A stretch of 24,069 bases of DNA from Bordetella parapertussis (lineage in GTDB: Bacteria; Pseudomonadota; Gammaproteobacteria; Burkholderiales; Burkholderiaceae_C), in contig CAMCWS010000024.1 in the NCBI GenBank assembly GCA_945882755.1, forward strand, positions 1 to 24,069, read 5' to 3'. A program made the position numbers and the translations under genes. Below, in pieces: positions 1-6,898 of the stretch (positions within the stretch are counted from its first letter, which is position 1; the number at the start of each line of letters is the position of its first letter). The notes beneath the pieces are model-generated. The model was not told where the DNA came from. It was given only the letters and a program-made list of their open reading frames with translations, and did no database searches.

Positions 1-129
1 CCAATCCAACTGCAAAGCTCATTCACTACACACTTGGCACGCCATGTTTCAGTGAATATGCAAAATCAGAAATGTCTGAAATCTGGCATTCTGCATTTGA
101 TTTGTCAATGAGTGGGTACATGAAAAGAT
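1..129 (+). repeat. 129-bp direct repeat, copy 1 (truncated by window edge)
   Basis: Bases 1-129 are identical to 2926-3054 by direct reading. The left limit is unknown because the window starts inside the repeat. Identity stops within the final codons of both glycosyltransferase copies. The copies lie 2925 bp apart in the same orientation and flank the TPR gene. Confidence 0.95.
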
Positions 130-137
130 TTATTTAA
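1..137 (+). CDS. DxD glycosyltransferase, C-terminal fragment (cut by window start)
   Basis: Only the last 44 codons are inside the window, read from position 3 to the TAA at 135-137. The deduced tail contains the segment LIHYTLGTPCF and ends GYMKRFI. It matches the C-terminus of the complete glycosyltransferase at 2376-3056 residue for residue up to MKR; the DNA is identical over 129 bp and diverges only at the stop, so this copy is two residues longer. The HYTLGTPCF-type segment near the end of such GT8-like enzymes carries a conserved histidine. The active site lies outside the window, so function is inferred from the paralogue: transfer of a sugar from a nucleotide-sugar donor. It reads in the same direction as the next gene, seven bases downstream, and is probably co-transcribed with it. 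Confidence 0.8.
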   Translation, partial: NPTAKLIHYTLGTPCFSEYAKSEMSEIWHSAFDLSMSGYMKRFI

Positions 138-144
138 ACATAAA

Positions 145-2376
145 ATGAGTAAATCAGCAAATCTTAAGTCCAAGGCTAAAGTTTTGGCGCTGTTTAATCA
201 AGGATATGATTATCACAAGCATGGGCAACTAAACCAAGCATGGCAAATTTATCGGCAAGTATTGCAATTACAACCAGAGCATTTTGATGCGCTATATATG
301 TTAGGTTTAATTGCTTTTAATAATCAAAAATTTGAGTTGACGGTTGACTTATTGGGTAAAGTAATTAAGCTAAACGGCAACCATGCTGACGCACTTTATA
401 ACCATGGTGTCGCGCTACAAAAATTAAATCGAATGGAGGAAGCTGTAATTAGTTTTGATAAAGTTATAGAGCTCAACCCTAACGACTATGAGGCATTTTT
501 TAGTCGAGGGAATGTGCTACTAGAATTAAAATTTTTTGATAAAGCATTAGATAATTATATTCAAACTTTAAAAATTAAACCTGACTATGCAAAGGCGTAT
601 TACGCTTGCGGACTCTCTTACCAAAAGCTTATGCGCTTAAATGAAGCACTAACCAGCTATGGTTGTGCTATTGAAATAGATTCAAATTACTTTAATGCTT
701 ACAACAACCGAGGGGGGGTACTGCATGAACTAAATCGTTTTGATGAAGCATTAATTGACTTTGATAAAGCCATTGAACTTAATCCTTTTGATCCTGAGGT
801 ATTGTGCAATCGTGGAATAACTCTACAAGAATTAAATAGTTTACAAGAATCTATAGCGAGTTATGACCGTGCTATAAAAATTAACCCTGAATACGCAGAC
901 GCCTACCTTCAACGTGGTATTACATTCCAAAAGTTCAGCTATTTTGAGGAAGCTCTTCTTAGTTTTGAGCGCGCTATTGAAATAAATCCTGATTATGCGC
1001 AAGCTTACTCTAACCGTGGAAATGCCCTTGTCGAATTAAATCGCTTAGATGAGGCATTAGCTGACTATGAAAAAGCTATTGAGATAAATCCTAATTTTGC
1101 AGAAGCATATTACAATCGTGGTAATGCATTAAAAGATTTAAATCGCTTAGATGAGGCAATTGCCAGTTACGATAAAGCAATTGAAATTAATCCTAATTAT
1201 GCTGAAGCCTACTCTAACCGCGGTGTTACTCTAAGCGGGTTAAATCGTCTACACGAGGCAATTACTAGTAATGACAAAGCAATTGAAATAAAACCTGATT
1301 ATGCTGAAGCCTACTCTAACCGCGGTGTCGCTCTTCAAGAGTTAAGGCGCATAGACGAAGCAATAAATCATTTTGATAAAGCAATTTCTCTAGACCCTGA
1401 AAATGCTGAGGCGAACCATAATAAGTCGTTAATTTTATTACTGAGAGGTGAATTTAAAAAAGGTTGGGAGTTGTATAAGTGGCGATGGGGAATTAGTGCA
1501 AGCTCTACTGAAAGATTCCATACCAAAATTCCCCATTGGGATGGGATAAATGCTGATAAGTCGCTCAATATATTTTTGTGGGCTGAGCAGGGTATTGGGG
1601 ATGAAATATTCTATTTCGGGATGCTTAAAAATTTCTTCAAAATTGATTCAAGGGTTATAATTTCTTCAGATAAAAGATTGCATGGAATTTTTAAAAGATC
1701 AATGCCTGAGGTGGAATTTATCGATAGAAAAAAAATTGATACAGAATTCATTGAAAGTACAATTGACTTTCAAGCCCCTATGGGCGATTTAGGGTATTTT
1801 TATTCAGTAAATAAAATTTTTGATGCAAATCAACACAAACCTTTTTTGCATGTTCATAATTTTAGTGGCGTTGGTGTTAAAAAAAGAAACCATGTTTTTA
1901 ATGGTAAAATTCTTTGTGGCTTATCTTGGAAAAGTGCTAATAAAAATATTGGATTGTCCAAAAGTCTTAATTTGATTGAGCTTGCCCCGCTACTACTAAT
2001 TGAGAATATTGAATTTGTATCATTGCAATATGGTTCAACGAAAGATGAAATTGAATATATCAAAAAAAGTATTGGGATAAACATCCATACAATTGATGAG
2101 TTAGATATTTATAACGACATTGATGGCTTGTTGTCATTGATTTCTGATTGTGATTTTGTAATTACTACCAGTAACATAACAGCTCATTTGACGGGTTCTC
2201 TTGGCAAAAAAGGTATGGTTTTATTACCATTTTCAAAAGGAAAAATTTGGTACTGGCATTCAGGTGAGGGTCAAAGTACTTGGTATCCTTCATTACAACT
2301 TGCATCACAAACACAAATGAATGACTGGACATACCCGATTCAAAAATGTAAAGATTGGATATTGGAGCAAATTTAA
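145..2376 (+). CDS. TPR-repeat protein with C-terminal GT9-like glycosyltransferase domain
   Basis: A 743-residue, probably cytoplasmic protein with no signal peptide. About twelve 34-residue TPR units run from residue 15 to 422 (consensus AYxNRGxALxxLNRxDEAI..YDKAIEINPxYAE), with a degenerate thirteenth after them. The C-terminal third (about 470-743) carries LWAEQGIGDEIFYF near residue 477 and TTSNITAHLTGSLGKKGMVLLP near 673. These resemble motifs of TPR proteins fused to a glycosyltransferase-family-9 (heptosyltransferase-like) domain. The likely role is sugar transfer to a surface polysaccharide or protein, with the TPR array binding the acceptor; this is inference. Repeats 8-12 are also similar as DNA, with a 102-bp period (for example around 1203-1226 and 1305-1328), suggesting recent repeat expansion. 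No clear Shine-Dalgarno precedes the ATG at 145. The stop overlaps the next start (TAATG). Confidence 0.85.
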   Translation: MSKSANLKSKAKVLALFNQGYDYHKHGQLNQAWQIYRQVLQLQPEHFDALYMLGLIAFNNQKFELTVDLLGKVIKLNGNHADALYNHGVALQKLNRMEEAVISFDKVIELNPNDYEAFFSRGNVLLELKFFDKALDNYIQTLKIKPDYAKAYYACGLSYQKLMRLNEALTSYGCAIEIDSNYFNAYNNRGGVLHELNRFDEALIDFDKAIELNPFDPEVLCNRGITLQELNSLQESIASYDRAIKINPEYADAYLQRGITFQKFSYFEEALLSFERAIEINPDYAQAYSNRGNALVELNRLDEALADYEKAIEINPNFAEAYYNRGNALKDLNRLDEAIASYDKAIEINPNYAEAYSNRGVTLSGLNRLHEAITSNDKAIEIKPDYAEAYSNRGVALQELRRIDEAINHFDKAISLDPENAEANHNKSLILLLRGEFKKGWELYKWRWGISASSTERFHTKIPHWDGINADKSLNIFLWAEQGIGDEIFYFGMLKNFFKIDSRVIISSDKRLHGIFKRSMPEVEFIDRKKIDTEFIESTIDFQAPMGDLGYFYSVNKIFDANQHKPFLHVHNFSGVGVKKRNHVFNGKILCGLSWKSANKNIGLSKSLNLIELAPLLLIENIEFVSLQYGSTKDEIEYIKKSIGINIHTIDELDIYNDIDGLLSLISDCDFVITTSNITAHLTGSLGKKGMVLLPFSKGKIWYWHSGEGQSTWYPSLQLASQTQMNDWTYPIQKCKDWILEQI

Positions 2377-3056
2377 TGGAATTAATTCGACTTGTCGTGG
2401 GATTTGATCAGCGTGAAGCAATTGCTTATCATGTTTTTGTTCAAAGCGTGATGCATAATTCAAATAATCCAGTTTCCTTTTATCCGCTAAATAAGAATGC
2501 TCTTTCTTTTTACAATGAAACCCATTCCGACAGAAGCAATGCTTTCACATATTCACGGTTTTTGACCCCATATTTAATGAATTTTGAGGGTTGGGCTATA
2601 TATTTGGATGGTGATATGGTTTGTCAGGAGGATATTTCATTGCTCTGGAAATTGAAGGACAGCAAGAAAGCTGTTCAAGTTGTCAAACATGAATATAAAA
2701 CAAAAAGTAATAAAAAATATTTGAATAATGTTAATATTGATTATCCTAAGAAGAATTGGTCAAGTGTTATTATTTGGAACTGCGCACATCCCAAAAATAA
2801 AGCACTTACACCTGATTTAATCTCAAACAGTGATGGAAAATTTCTCCATAGATTTATGTGGTTAGATGATGCGGATATTGGTGAGTTACCTGTAGAGTGG
2901 AACTGGTTGGCAATTGAGTATCCACCCAATCCAACTGCAAAGCTCATTCACTACACACTTGGCACGCCATGTTTCAGTGAATATGCAAAATCAGAAATGT
3001 CTGAAATCTGGCATTCTGCATTTGATTTGTCAATGAGTGGGTACATGAAAAGATAA
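2376..3056 (+). CDS. GT8-like DxD glycosyltransferase, complete copy
   Basis: A 226-residue protein. I take the ATG at 2376, which overlaps the preceding TAA and has GGAG at 2364-2367; the frame is also open to an ATG 21 bases upstream, but that lies inside the TPR gene with no ribosome site. The fold marker is YLDGDMV with the DxD pair D78/D80, which binds the divalent metal and nucleotide-sugar diphosphate in GT-A enzymes. WSSVIIWNC, WLDDADIG and a C-terminal HYTLGTPCF follow, as in small GT8-like transferases of polysaccharide clusters. There is no signal peptide or membrane span, so it is probably cytoplasmic. Its 3' end is identical to the fragment at the window start. Donor and acceptor cannot be read from the sequence. 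AT-rich codon use matches its neighbours and differs from the genes after 4457. Confidence 0.85.
   Translation: MELIRLVVGFDQREAIAYHVFVQSVMHNSNNPVSFYPLNKNALSFYNETHSDRSNAFTYSRFLTPYLMNFEGWAIYLDGDMVCQEDISLLWKLKDSKKAVQVVKHEYKTKSNKKYLNNVNIDYPKKNWSSVIIWNCAHPKNKALTPDLISNSDGKFLHRFMWLDDADIGELPVEWNWLAIEYPPNPTAKLIHYTLGTPCFSEYAKSEMSEIWHSAFDLSMSGYMKR
2926..3054 (+). repeat. 129-bp direct repeat, copy 2 (3' end of glycosyltransferase gene)
   Basis: Identical to bases 1-129. The two copies differ immediately after it: this one reads straight into TAA, while copy 1 has two extra codons first. Zero mismatches over 129 bp, including third codon positions, points to recent duplication or gene conversion rather than old paralogy. 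Confidence 0.95.
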
Positions 3057-3114
3057 TTTATTGTCTTTTTATCGTAAGATTATGTTTACACTATCTATTT
3101 TTAAGGTATAACAA

Positions 3115-3918
3115 ATGTTGCTTATCACATCGTTCAATGAGTATTTATTGAAACAATATGGTGAACGAATGGTCAAAGAATTTTCTGAAAAATCTGATGG
3201 CTCTGTAAAATTAGTGGTAATTTATGAGGCGGAGGTAGTACCAGAAATTTATTTAAAAAACATAGAATTTATTAAATTCAATCATTCGGGACATAATGAA
3301 TTTATTCGTAAATTCGGTCATTTACACGAGGCAAGAGGACTTCGAATAAATTATCTTCCAAACGGTCAAACTTATCTTACTAATAATTTTAGATTTGATG
3401 CTATCCGATTTTCATTCAAAATATTTTCTTTACTTCAAGCATTAGAACTTTTTAAACCTGTTGATTATTTTGCATGGATTGATGCTGATGTCAGATGTCT
3501 GAAAAAATTTAGTCGAAACGATTTGCTCCAATTCTTTCCTAATGATAATCAACTCATGAGTTACCTTGGTCGGACCAAATTTCCGCCTACTGGGGCTTAT
3601 TCAGAATGCGGGTTTTTAGGATTTAATAATCTACATCCTTTGACTTATGAATTTTTGAATAAAGTAGCTGACACATACCAGAATGGTGAAATATTTGCTC
3701 ATAAGCAATGGCATGATTCTTGGATTTGGGACCAAATTCGACTTGTTTTTGAAAATCGTAACGTAGAATTCAAAAATATTTCAGGAGATGCAGTTAGTAC
3801 CGATCATCCATTTATAAATAGTGCCTTGGGCATATTCTTTGATCATTTAAAAGGTCCTGAAAGGAAAAAGATAGGTCATTCTTTTGCCGAGGATTACTCG
3901 ATGAGAAATAAAAATTAA
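3115..3918 (+). CDS. DxD-containing glycosyltransferase (unassigned family)
   Basis: A 267-residue protein starting at ATG 3115 with AAGG at 3103-3106, eight bases upstream. It begins MLLITSFNEYLLKQYGERMV, a GT-A-like N-terminus without signal peptide. WIDADVRC carries a DxD motif (D123/D125) after a hydrophobic strand, which is the usual metal and nucleotide-sugar site. GFLGFNN followed by the acidic/aromatic segment HDSWIWDQIR resembles the acceptor and catalytic region of uncharacterised transferases from capsule or O-antigen loci. The donor sugar is not deducible. It is the last gene of the AT-rich block, about 60 bp after the previous stop and followed by a terminator, so it probably closes the operon. 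Confidence 0.75.
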   Translation: MLLITSFNEYLLKQYGERMVKEFSEKSDGSVKLVVIYEAEVVPEIYLKNIEFIKFNHSGHNEFIRKFGHLHEARGLRINYLPNGQTYLTNNFRFDAIRFSFKIFSLLQALELFKPVDYFAWIDADVRCLKKFSRNDLLQFFPNDNQLMSYLGRTKFPPTGAYSECGFLGFNNLHPLTYEFLNKVADTYQNGEIFAHKQWHDSWIWDQIRLVFENRNVEFKNISGDAVSTDHPFINSALGIFFDHLKGPERKKIGHSFAEDYSMRNKN

Positions 3919-3951
3919 TTATTTAATTCTTTTAGATGTATTAGTGCTATC

Positions 3952-3980
3952 AAGCGGAGTTACCACCTGACCGCTTTTTT
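3952..3980 (+). terminator. Rho-independent terminator after the glycosylation block
   Basis: Stem AAGCGG (3952-3957) pairs with CCGCTT (3971-3976) across a 13-base loop, and the right arm runs into a T tract. It sits 33 bp after the last glycosyltransferase stop. The stem is short but correctly placed. Confidence 0.6.
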
Positions 3981-4104
3981 ATTGAAGATAAAGATTAAAT
4001 TATATTACTCATAAGAAAGCTGAGGAGCTAAATATTTTGATTTATTAGGTTTAAATGCATTGGGATTTTATTTTATGATTTTAATTTTATTATAGGTCGG
4101 CAGA

Positions 4105-4257
4105 GTGTCGAAACTACGGTTTGACCATCACCAAGGAGAGGCTGATCAAATCGTTAAGCAATTTAACCAAAGTTGCCATCAATTTCTAATGTCACCAGAT
4201 GCTCAAACGATGATTGTTCTGCTTCAGAGGGGGGTGTTCAATGATGATGACGTTTAA
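4105..4257 (+). CDS. Tiny hypothetical ORF (50 aa), possible remnant
   Basis: A 50-residue ORF from GTG 4105 to TAA 4257, closed upstream by an in-frame TAG at 4093, so it is not an obvious tail of a longer gene in the present sequence. The product is charged and soluble-looking: it starts VSKLRFDHHQGEADQIV, contains one cysteine, and ends LLQRGVFNDDDV. No family is recognised. There is only a weak ribosome site before the GTG. Its 3' end overlaps the next ORF by 17 bp in another frame, an arrangement often seen in translationally coupled real genes. It may be genuine or a decayed relic. Confidence 0.35.
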   Translation: MSKLRFDHHQGEADQIVKQFNQSCHQFLMSPDAQTMIVLLQRGVFNDDDV

Positions 4258-4363
4258 CCAATGGTTGAAACACCGAGGGCTAAGTGAGCAACAACCAACC
4301 CGGCCACCGACACCTAATACTGGTGAAACTGGAAACTTACCAGAAGAGAAAGAGACCAGCTAG
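4241..4363 (+). CDS. Tiny hypothetical ORF (40 aa) with strong ribosome-binding site
   Basis: A 40-residue ORF beginning with three consecutive ATG codons at 4241 and ending TAG at 4363. A purine-rich AGAGGGGGG at 4226-4234 lies six bases before the first ATG, an unusually good Shine-Dalgarno for so small an ORF and the main reason to list it. The product starts MMMTFNQWLKHRGLSEQQ and continues with a proline/threonine-rich then acidic tail, suggesting disorder. There is no membrane span, signal peptide or recognised domain. It overlaps the preceding ORF by 17 bp. Function unknown. Confidence 0.4.
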   Translation: MMMTFNQWLKHRGLSEQQPTRPPTPNTGETGNLPEEKETS

Positions 4364-4456
4364 TTAAACCACTAGAAGCGAGGTATTACAGTGTCCAGAA
4401 GTTTTCTTAGGTCGGGAGAGTTCTGTCCATTGAACTAGGGCGGCAAGAGAGCTAGT

Positions 4457-5641
4457 TTATTTACTCAACATTCGCATCGCGTCTTCCAAGCCTTTGAGGG
4501 TTAGCGGAAACATGCGGTTGCTGACCATCTGTTGGATGATGCTGATGCTTTGGCGGTATTGCCAGACACCCAAGGGTTCGGGGTTGATCCAAGCAAACTT
4601 GGGATAGGCGTGGGTCAGGCGTTGCAGCCATTCCGCTCCAGCTTCTTCATTGTTGTATTCCACGCTGCCGCCGGGCTGCAATATTTCATAAGGGCTCATG
4701 GTGGCGTCGCCCACAAAAATGAGCTTGTGGTCCTTGTTGTACTTGCGAATCACGTCCCAGGTGTCAAATTTTTCGGCAAAGCGGCGGCGGTTGTTTTTCC
4801 ACAAAAAGTCATACACGCAATTGTGGAAATAGAAGAACTCCAAGTGCTTGAACTCGCCCTTCACGGCTGAGAACAGCTCTTCCACCCGCGACACATGCTC
4901 GTCCATGGTGCCGCCCACATCCATCAGCAGCAGAAGTTTCACATGGTTGTGGCGCTCGGGGCGCATCTTGATGTCCAGATAGCCCGCATTGGCCGCCGTG
5001 CTACGGATGGTGTTGTCCAAATCAAATTCGTCTTCGGCACCTTCACGGGCAAAGCGGCGCAACCGACGCAGCGCCACTTTGATGTTGCGGGTGCCCAGTT
5101 CAACAGCGTCGTCATAGTCTTGGTAGGCCCGTTGCTCCCAAACTTTAATGGCGCTTTTATTGCCGCCTTTGCCACCGATGCGAATGCCTTGTGGGTTGTA
5201 GCCGCTGTTGCCAAAGGGCGAGGTGCCGCCAGTGCCAATCCATTTGTTGCCGCCTTGGTGGCGCTCTTTTTGTTCTTCCAAGCGCTTCTTCAAAGTTTCC
5301 ATCAACTCGTCCCAGCCCATTTTCTCGATGGCCGCTTTTTGCTCGGGCGTGAGTTCGTTTTCCAAGGTTTTCTTCAACCACTCCAAAGGTACGTCCGCGG
5401 TGAAATCGGTAAGCATCTCCACGCCTTTGAAATAAGCACCAAAGGCTTTGTCAAATTTGTCGAAATGCTTTTCGTCTTTCACCAAGATCATGCGGCTGAG
5501 GTGGTAGAAATCGTCCATGCTGCTGGCGTCGCTGTTGGGCCCCACCACATTCGCCTGCAAGGCTTCCAAGAGCGTGAGGTATTCCTTAACCGACACCGGC
5601 AATTTGGCAGCTCGCAGGGTGTAGAAGAAGTCAATCAGCAT
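4457..5641 (-). CDS. VWA-domain protein, CoxE-like family
   Basis: A 394-residue cytoplasmic protein of the CoxE-like VWA family (COG3825 type). The start at 5641 is supported by AAGGGG just upstream. The N-terminal half is helical (MLIDFFYTLRAAKLPVSVKEY opening), followed by a glycine-rich linker at about 130-161, then a VWA fold. The metal-ion adhesion site is LLLLMDVGGTMDEHV with D241; the family typically has DVGGSM here instead of the classical DxSxS. FVGDATMSPYE follows in the later part. VWA proteins of this type partner with a MoxR AAA+ ATPase, encoded here on the same strand 313 bp upstream with a small membrane gene between. In studied systems the pairs remodel or activate metalloenzymes; the client here is not identified. 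Confidence 0.88.
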   Translation of the reverse strand: MLIDFFYTLRAAKLPVSVKEYLTLLEALQANVVGPNSDASSMDDFYHLSRMILVKDEKHFDKFDKAFGAYFKGVEMLTDFTADVPLEWLKKTLENELTPEQKAAIEKMGWDELMETLKKRLEEQKERHQGGNKWIGTGGTSPFGNSGYNPQGIRIGGKGGNKSAIKVWEQRAYQDYDDAVELGTRNIKVALRRLRRFAREGAEDEFDLDNTIRSTAANAGYLDIKMRPERHNHVKLLLLMDVGGTMDEHVSRVEELFSAVKGEFKHLEFFYFHNCVYDFLWKNNRRRFAEKFDTWDVIRKYNKDHKLIFVGDATMSPYEILQPGGSVEYNNEEAGAEWLQRLTHAYPKFAWINPEPLGVWQYRQSISIIQQMVSNRMFPLTLKGLEDAMRMLSK

Positions 5642-5720
5642 GGCAAGCCCCTTTCAATGGGCAAACAAGCATTTGAAGATGTTGGCTGATTCATGGCCGG
5701 CGGGGTCACAGCTTGCAGGT

Positions 5721-5945
5721 TCATGGGGCGTCCGTGTCACTAGGCTCTGGATGCAACCAGCGGCGAGCAGCTTGTAATCCCATGCCACCCCCCAAACCAA
5801 CCAGGGCGATGCCCACCATGCTGCGGGTGCTGTAGCCCGCATCGAAAACATCGCAGCCCAAAAGCTGGCCAACAAAAAATCCCAGCAATGCCCCCAACAC
5901 AAAGCCGATGGCATCTCCAATTCCTTGTGCGAGCAAGTGTTTCAT
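5721..5945 (-). CDS. Small glycine-rich membrane protein between moxR and the VWA gene
   Basis: A 74-residue hypothetical protein starting at ATG 5945, nine bases after the MoxR stop, so it is probably co-transcribed and translationally coupled. Two hydrophobic glycine-rich segments (GDAIGFVLGALLGFFVGQLLG, about residues 9-29, and MVGIALVGLGGGMGLQA, about 43-59) predict two membrane helices, with a basic ARRWLHPEPSDTDAP tail. No family is recognised. A competing ORF at 5654-5920 in another frame is compositionally poor and rejected. Position inside a MoxR/VWA operon suggests it may tie that complex to the membrane; that is inference. There is no strong Shine-Dalgarno. Confidence 0.65.
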   Translation of the reverse strand: MKHLLAQGIGDAIGFVLGALLGFFVGQLLGCDVFDAGYSTRSMVGIALVGLGGGMGLQAARRWLHPEPSDTDAP

Positions 5946-5954
5946 GTCGTGGGA

Positions 5955-6809
5955 TCAGCGGTTGCGGCTTTGCATGAACACCAGTTTTTCAAACAAGGTG
6001 ACGTCTTGTTCGTTTTTCAGCAGCGCGCCCACCAAGGGCGGTACCGCCACTTTGTCGTCCTGGGTTTGCAGCGCTGCCAGTGGGATGTCTTCGGCCACCA
6101 GCAGTTTGAGCCAGTCCAGCAGTTCTGAGGTGGAGGGCTTTTTCTTCAAACCAGGCAAGCCGCGCACGTCGTAAAAAGTTTTCAAGGCGGCGGCCAGCAG
6201 GTCTTTTTTCAAGTTGGGGAAATGCACGTCAATGATTTGCCGCATGGTGTCGGCTTCAGGGAACTTGATGTAGTGGAAGAAGCAGCGGCGCAAAAACGCG
6301 TCGGGCAGTTCTTTCTCGTTGTTGGAGGTGATGAACACCAGCGGACGGGTTTGAGCCTTGATCAGTTGGCGGGTTTCGTAGCAATAAAACTCCATGCGGT
6401 CGAGTTCGCGCAGCAAATCGTTGGGAAATTCAATATCAGCCTTGTCGATCTCATCGATCAGCAGCGCCACAGGCTCAGTGGCTGTGAACGCTTGCCACAA
6501 AACCCCTTTGACAATGTAGTTTTCTATGTTCTTTACCCGCTCGCCGCCATCGAGGTCAGACATTTGGCTGTCGCGCAGACGACTCACTGCATCGTATTCA
6601 TAAAGGCCTTGCTGAGCCTTGGTGGTGGATTTCACATGCCACTGCAGCAAAGGCATTCCAAGGGACTGCGCTACTTCCTCGGCCAGCATGGTTTTGCCTG
6701 TTCCTGGTTCGCCCTTGACCAACAAAGGGCGCTTGAGGGTGATGGCCGCATTGACCGCCAACATCAGGTCTTGGGTGGCGACGTAGTTATCGGTTCCTGC
6801 AAATTTCAT
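5955..6809 (-). CDS. MoxR-family AAA+ ATPase
   Basis: A 284-residue ATPase beginning MKFAGTDNYVATQDLMLAVN. Walker A is GEPGTGKT (33-40) and Walker B ALLIDEID (115-122). The segment QWHVKSTTKAQQGLYEYDAVSRLRD is characteristic of the MoxR subfamily paired with CoxE-like VWA proteins, and FITSNNEKELPDAFLRRCFFHY contains the sensor 1 region and arginine finger. Length is typical. It should form a ring that uses ATP to remodel a client together with the VWA partner. It is the first gene of a minus-strand group: MoxR, small membrane protein, VWA protein. AAAAGG lies upstream of the start. It is divergent from cytochrome c4 with about 90 bp between starts. Confidence 0.92.
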   Translation of the reverse strand: MKFAGTDNYVATQDLMLAVNAAITLKRPLLVKGEPGTGKTMLAEEVAQSLGMPLLQWHVKSTTKAQQGLYEYDAVSRLRDSQMSDLDGGERVKNIENYIVKGVLWQAFTATEPVALLIDEIDKADIEFPNDLLRELDRMEFYCYETRQLIKAQTRPLVFITSNNEKELPDAFLRRCFFHYIKFPEADTMRQIIDVHFPNLKKDLLAAALKTFYDVRGLPGLKKKPSTSELLDWLKLLVAEDIPLAALQTQDDKVAVPPLVGALLKNEQDVTLFEKLVFMQSRNR

Positions 6810-6858
6810 GGATCAATGCCTTTTAGGTTTCCAACACGGAGCTTACAAACCGCGTCGA

Positions 6859-6864
6859 TATAAT
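6859..6864 (+). promoter_or_regulatory. Possible -10 element TATAAT for cytochrome c4 gene
   Basis: A consensus TATAAT in the 89-bp divergent spacer between moxR and the cytochrome c4 gene, 35 bp before the c4 ATG. No good -35 hexamer lies 16-18 bp upstream, so it is tentative. If used, transcription would start near 6871, leaving a leader of about 28 nt. Confidence 0.35.
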
Positions 6865-6898
6865 CTTCGGAGTTTCTTTTCATGATTGTCTGTCCAAA

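Larger units (their letters stand above)
4093..4421. repeat. Direct repeat pair TAGGTCGGSAGAGT bracketing 301 bp
   Basis: TAGGTCGGCAGAGT at 4093-4106 and TAGGTCGGGAGAGT at 4408-4421 match at 13 of 14 positions in the same orientation. The intervening 301 bp contain the two tiny ORFs. Flanking direct repeats can be target duplications or attachment-type sites of a small element, but the pair could also be chance. No terminal inverted repeats were found next to them. Confidence 0.45.
3919..4456. other. 538-bp junction region between AT-rich block and normal chromosome
   Basis: After the terminator, 3981-4090 is AT-rich with no recognisable feature. From about 4093 to 4421 composition becomes intermediate and the segment holds two tiny overlapping ORFs inside a 14-bp direct repeat. 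4422-4456 runs into the 3' end of the convergent VWA gene, with no coding or RNA signal that I can support. I see no transposase, integrase or intact tRNA. It reads like an old insertion or deletion scar at the edge of a variable surface-polysaccharide locus. Confidence 0.5.

Noticed and set aside
4252..4370. GTTTAAC and GTTAAAC 119 bp apart, oriented like the outer boxes of an integron attC site
   Set aside because: The inner boxes do not pair beyond the first seven bases and the interval contains an ORF with its own ribosome site; two 7-bp matches to a degenerate motif are expected by chance. No integrase is present.
4404..4442. Minus-strand sequence resembling the 5' half of a tRNA (acceptor plus D-arm GTTC/GAAC)
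   Set aside because: No anticodon stem, TpsiC arm or matching acceptor 3' strand follows, so it is not a tRNA and too weak to call a tRNA fragment.
4895..5689. 264-codon frame antisense to the VWA gene
   Set aside because: It lies entirely opposite a gene with clear VWA motifs and has no motif or ribosome site of its own.
5654..5920. 88-codon tryptophan-rich frame overlapping the small membrane gene
   Set aside because: It overlaps a better candidate with two clean membrane helices and the expected start just after the MoxR stop.
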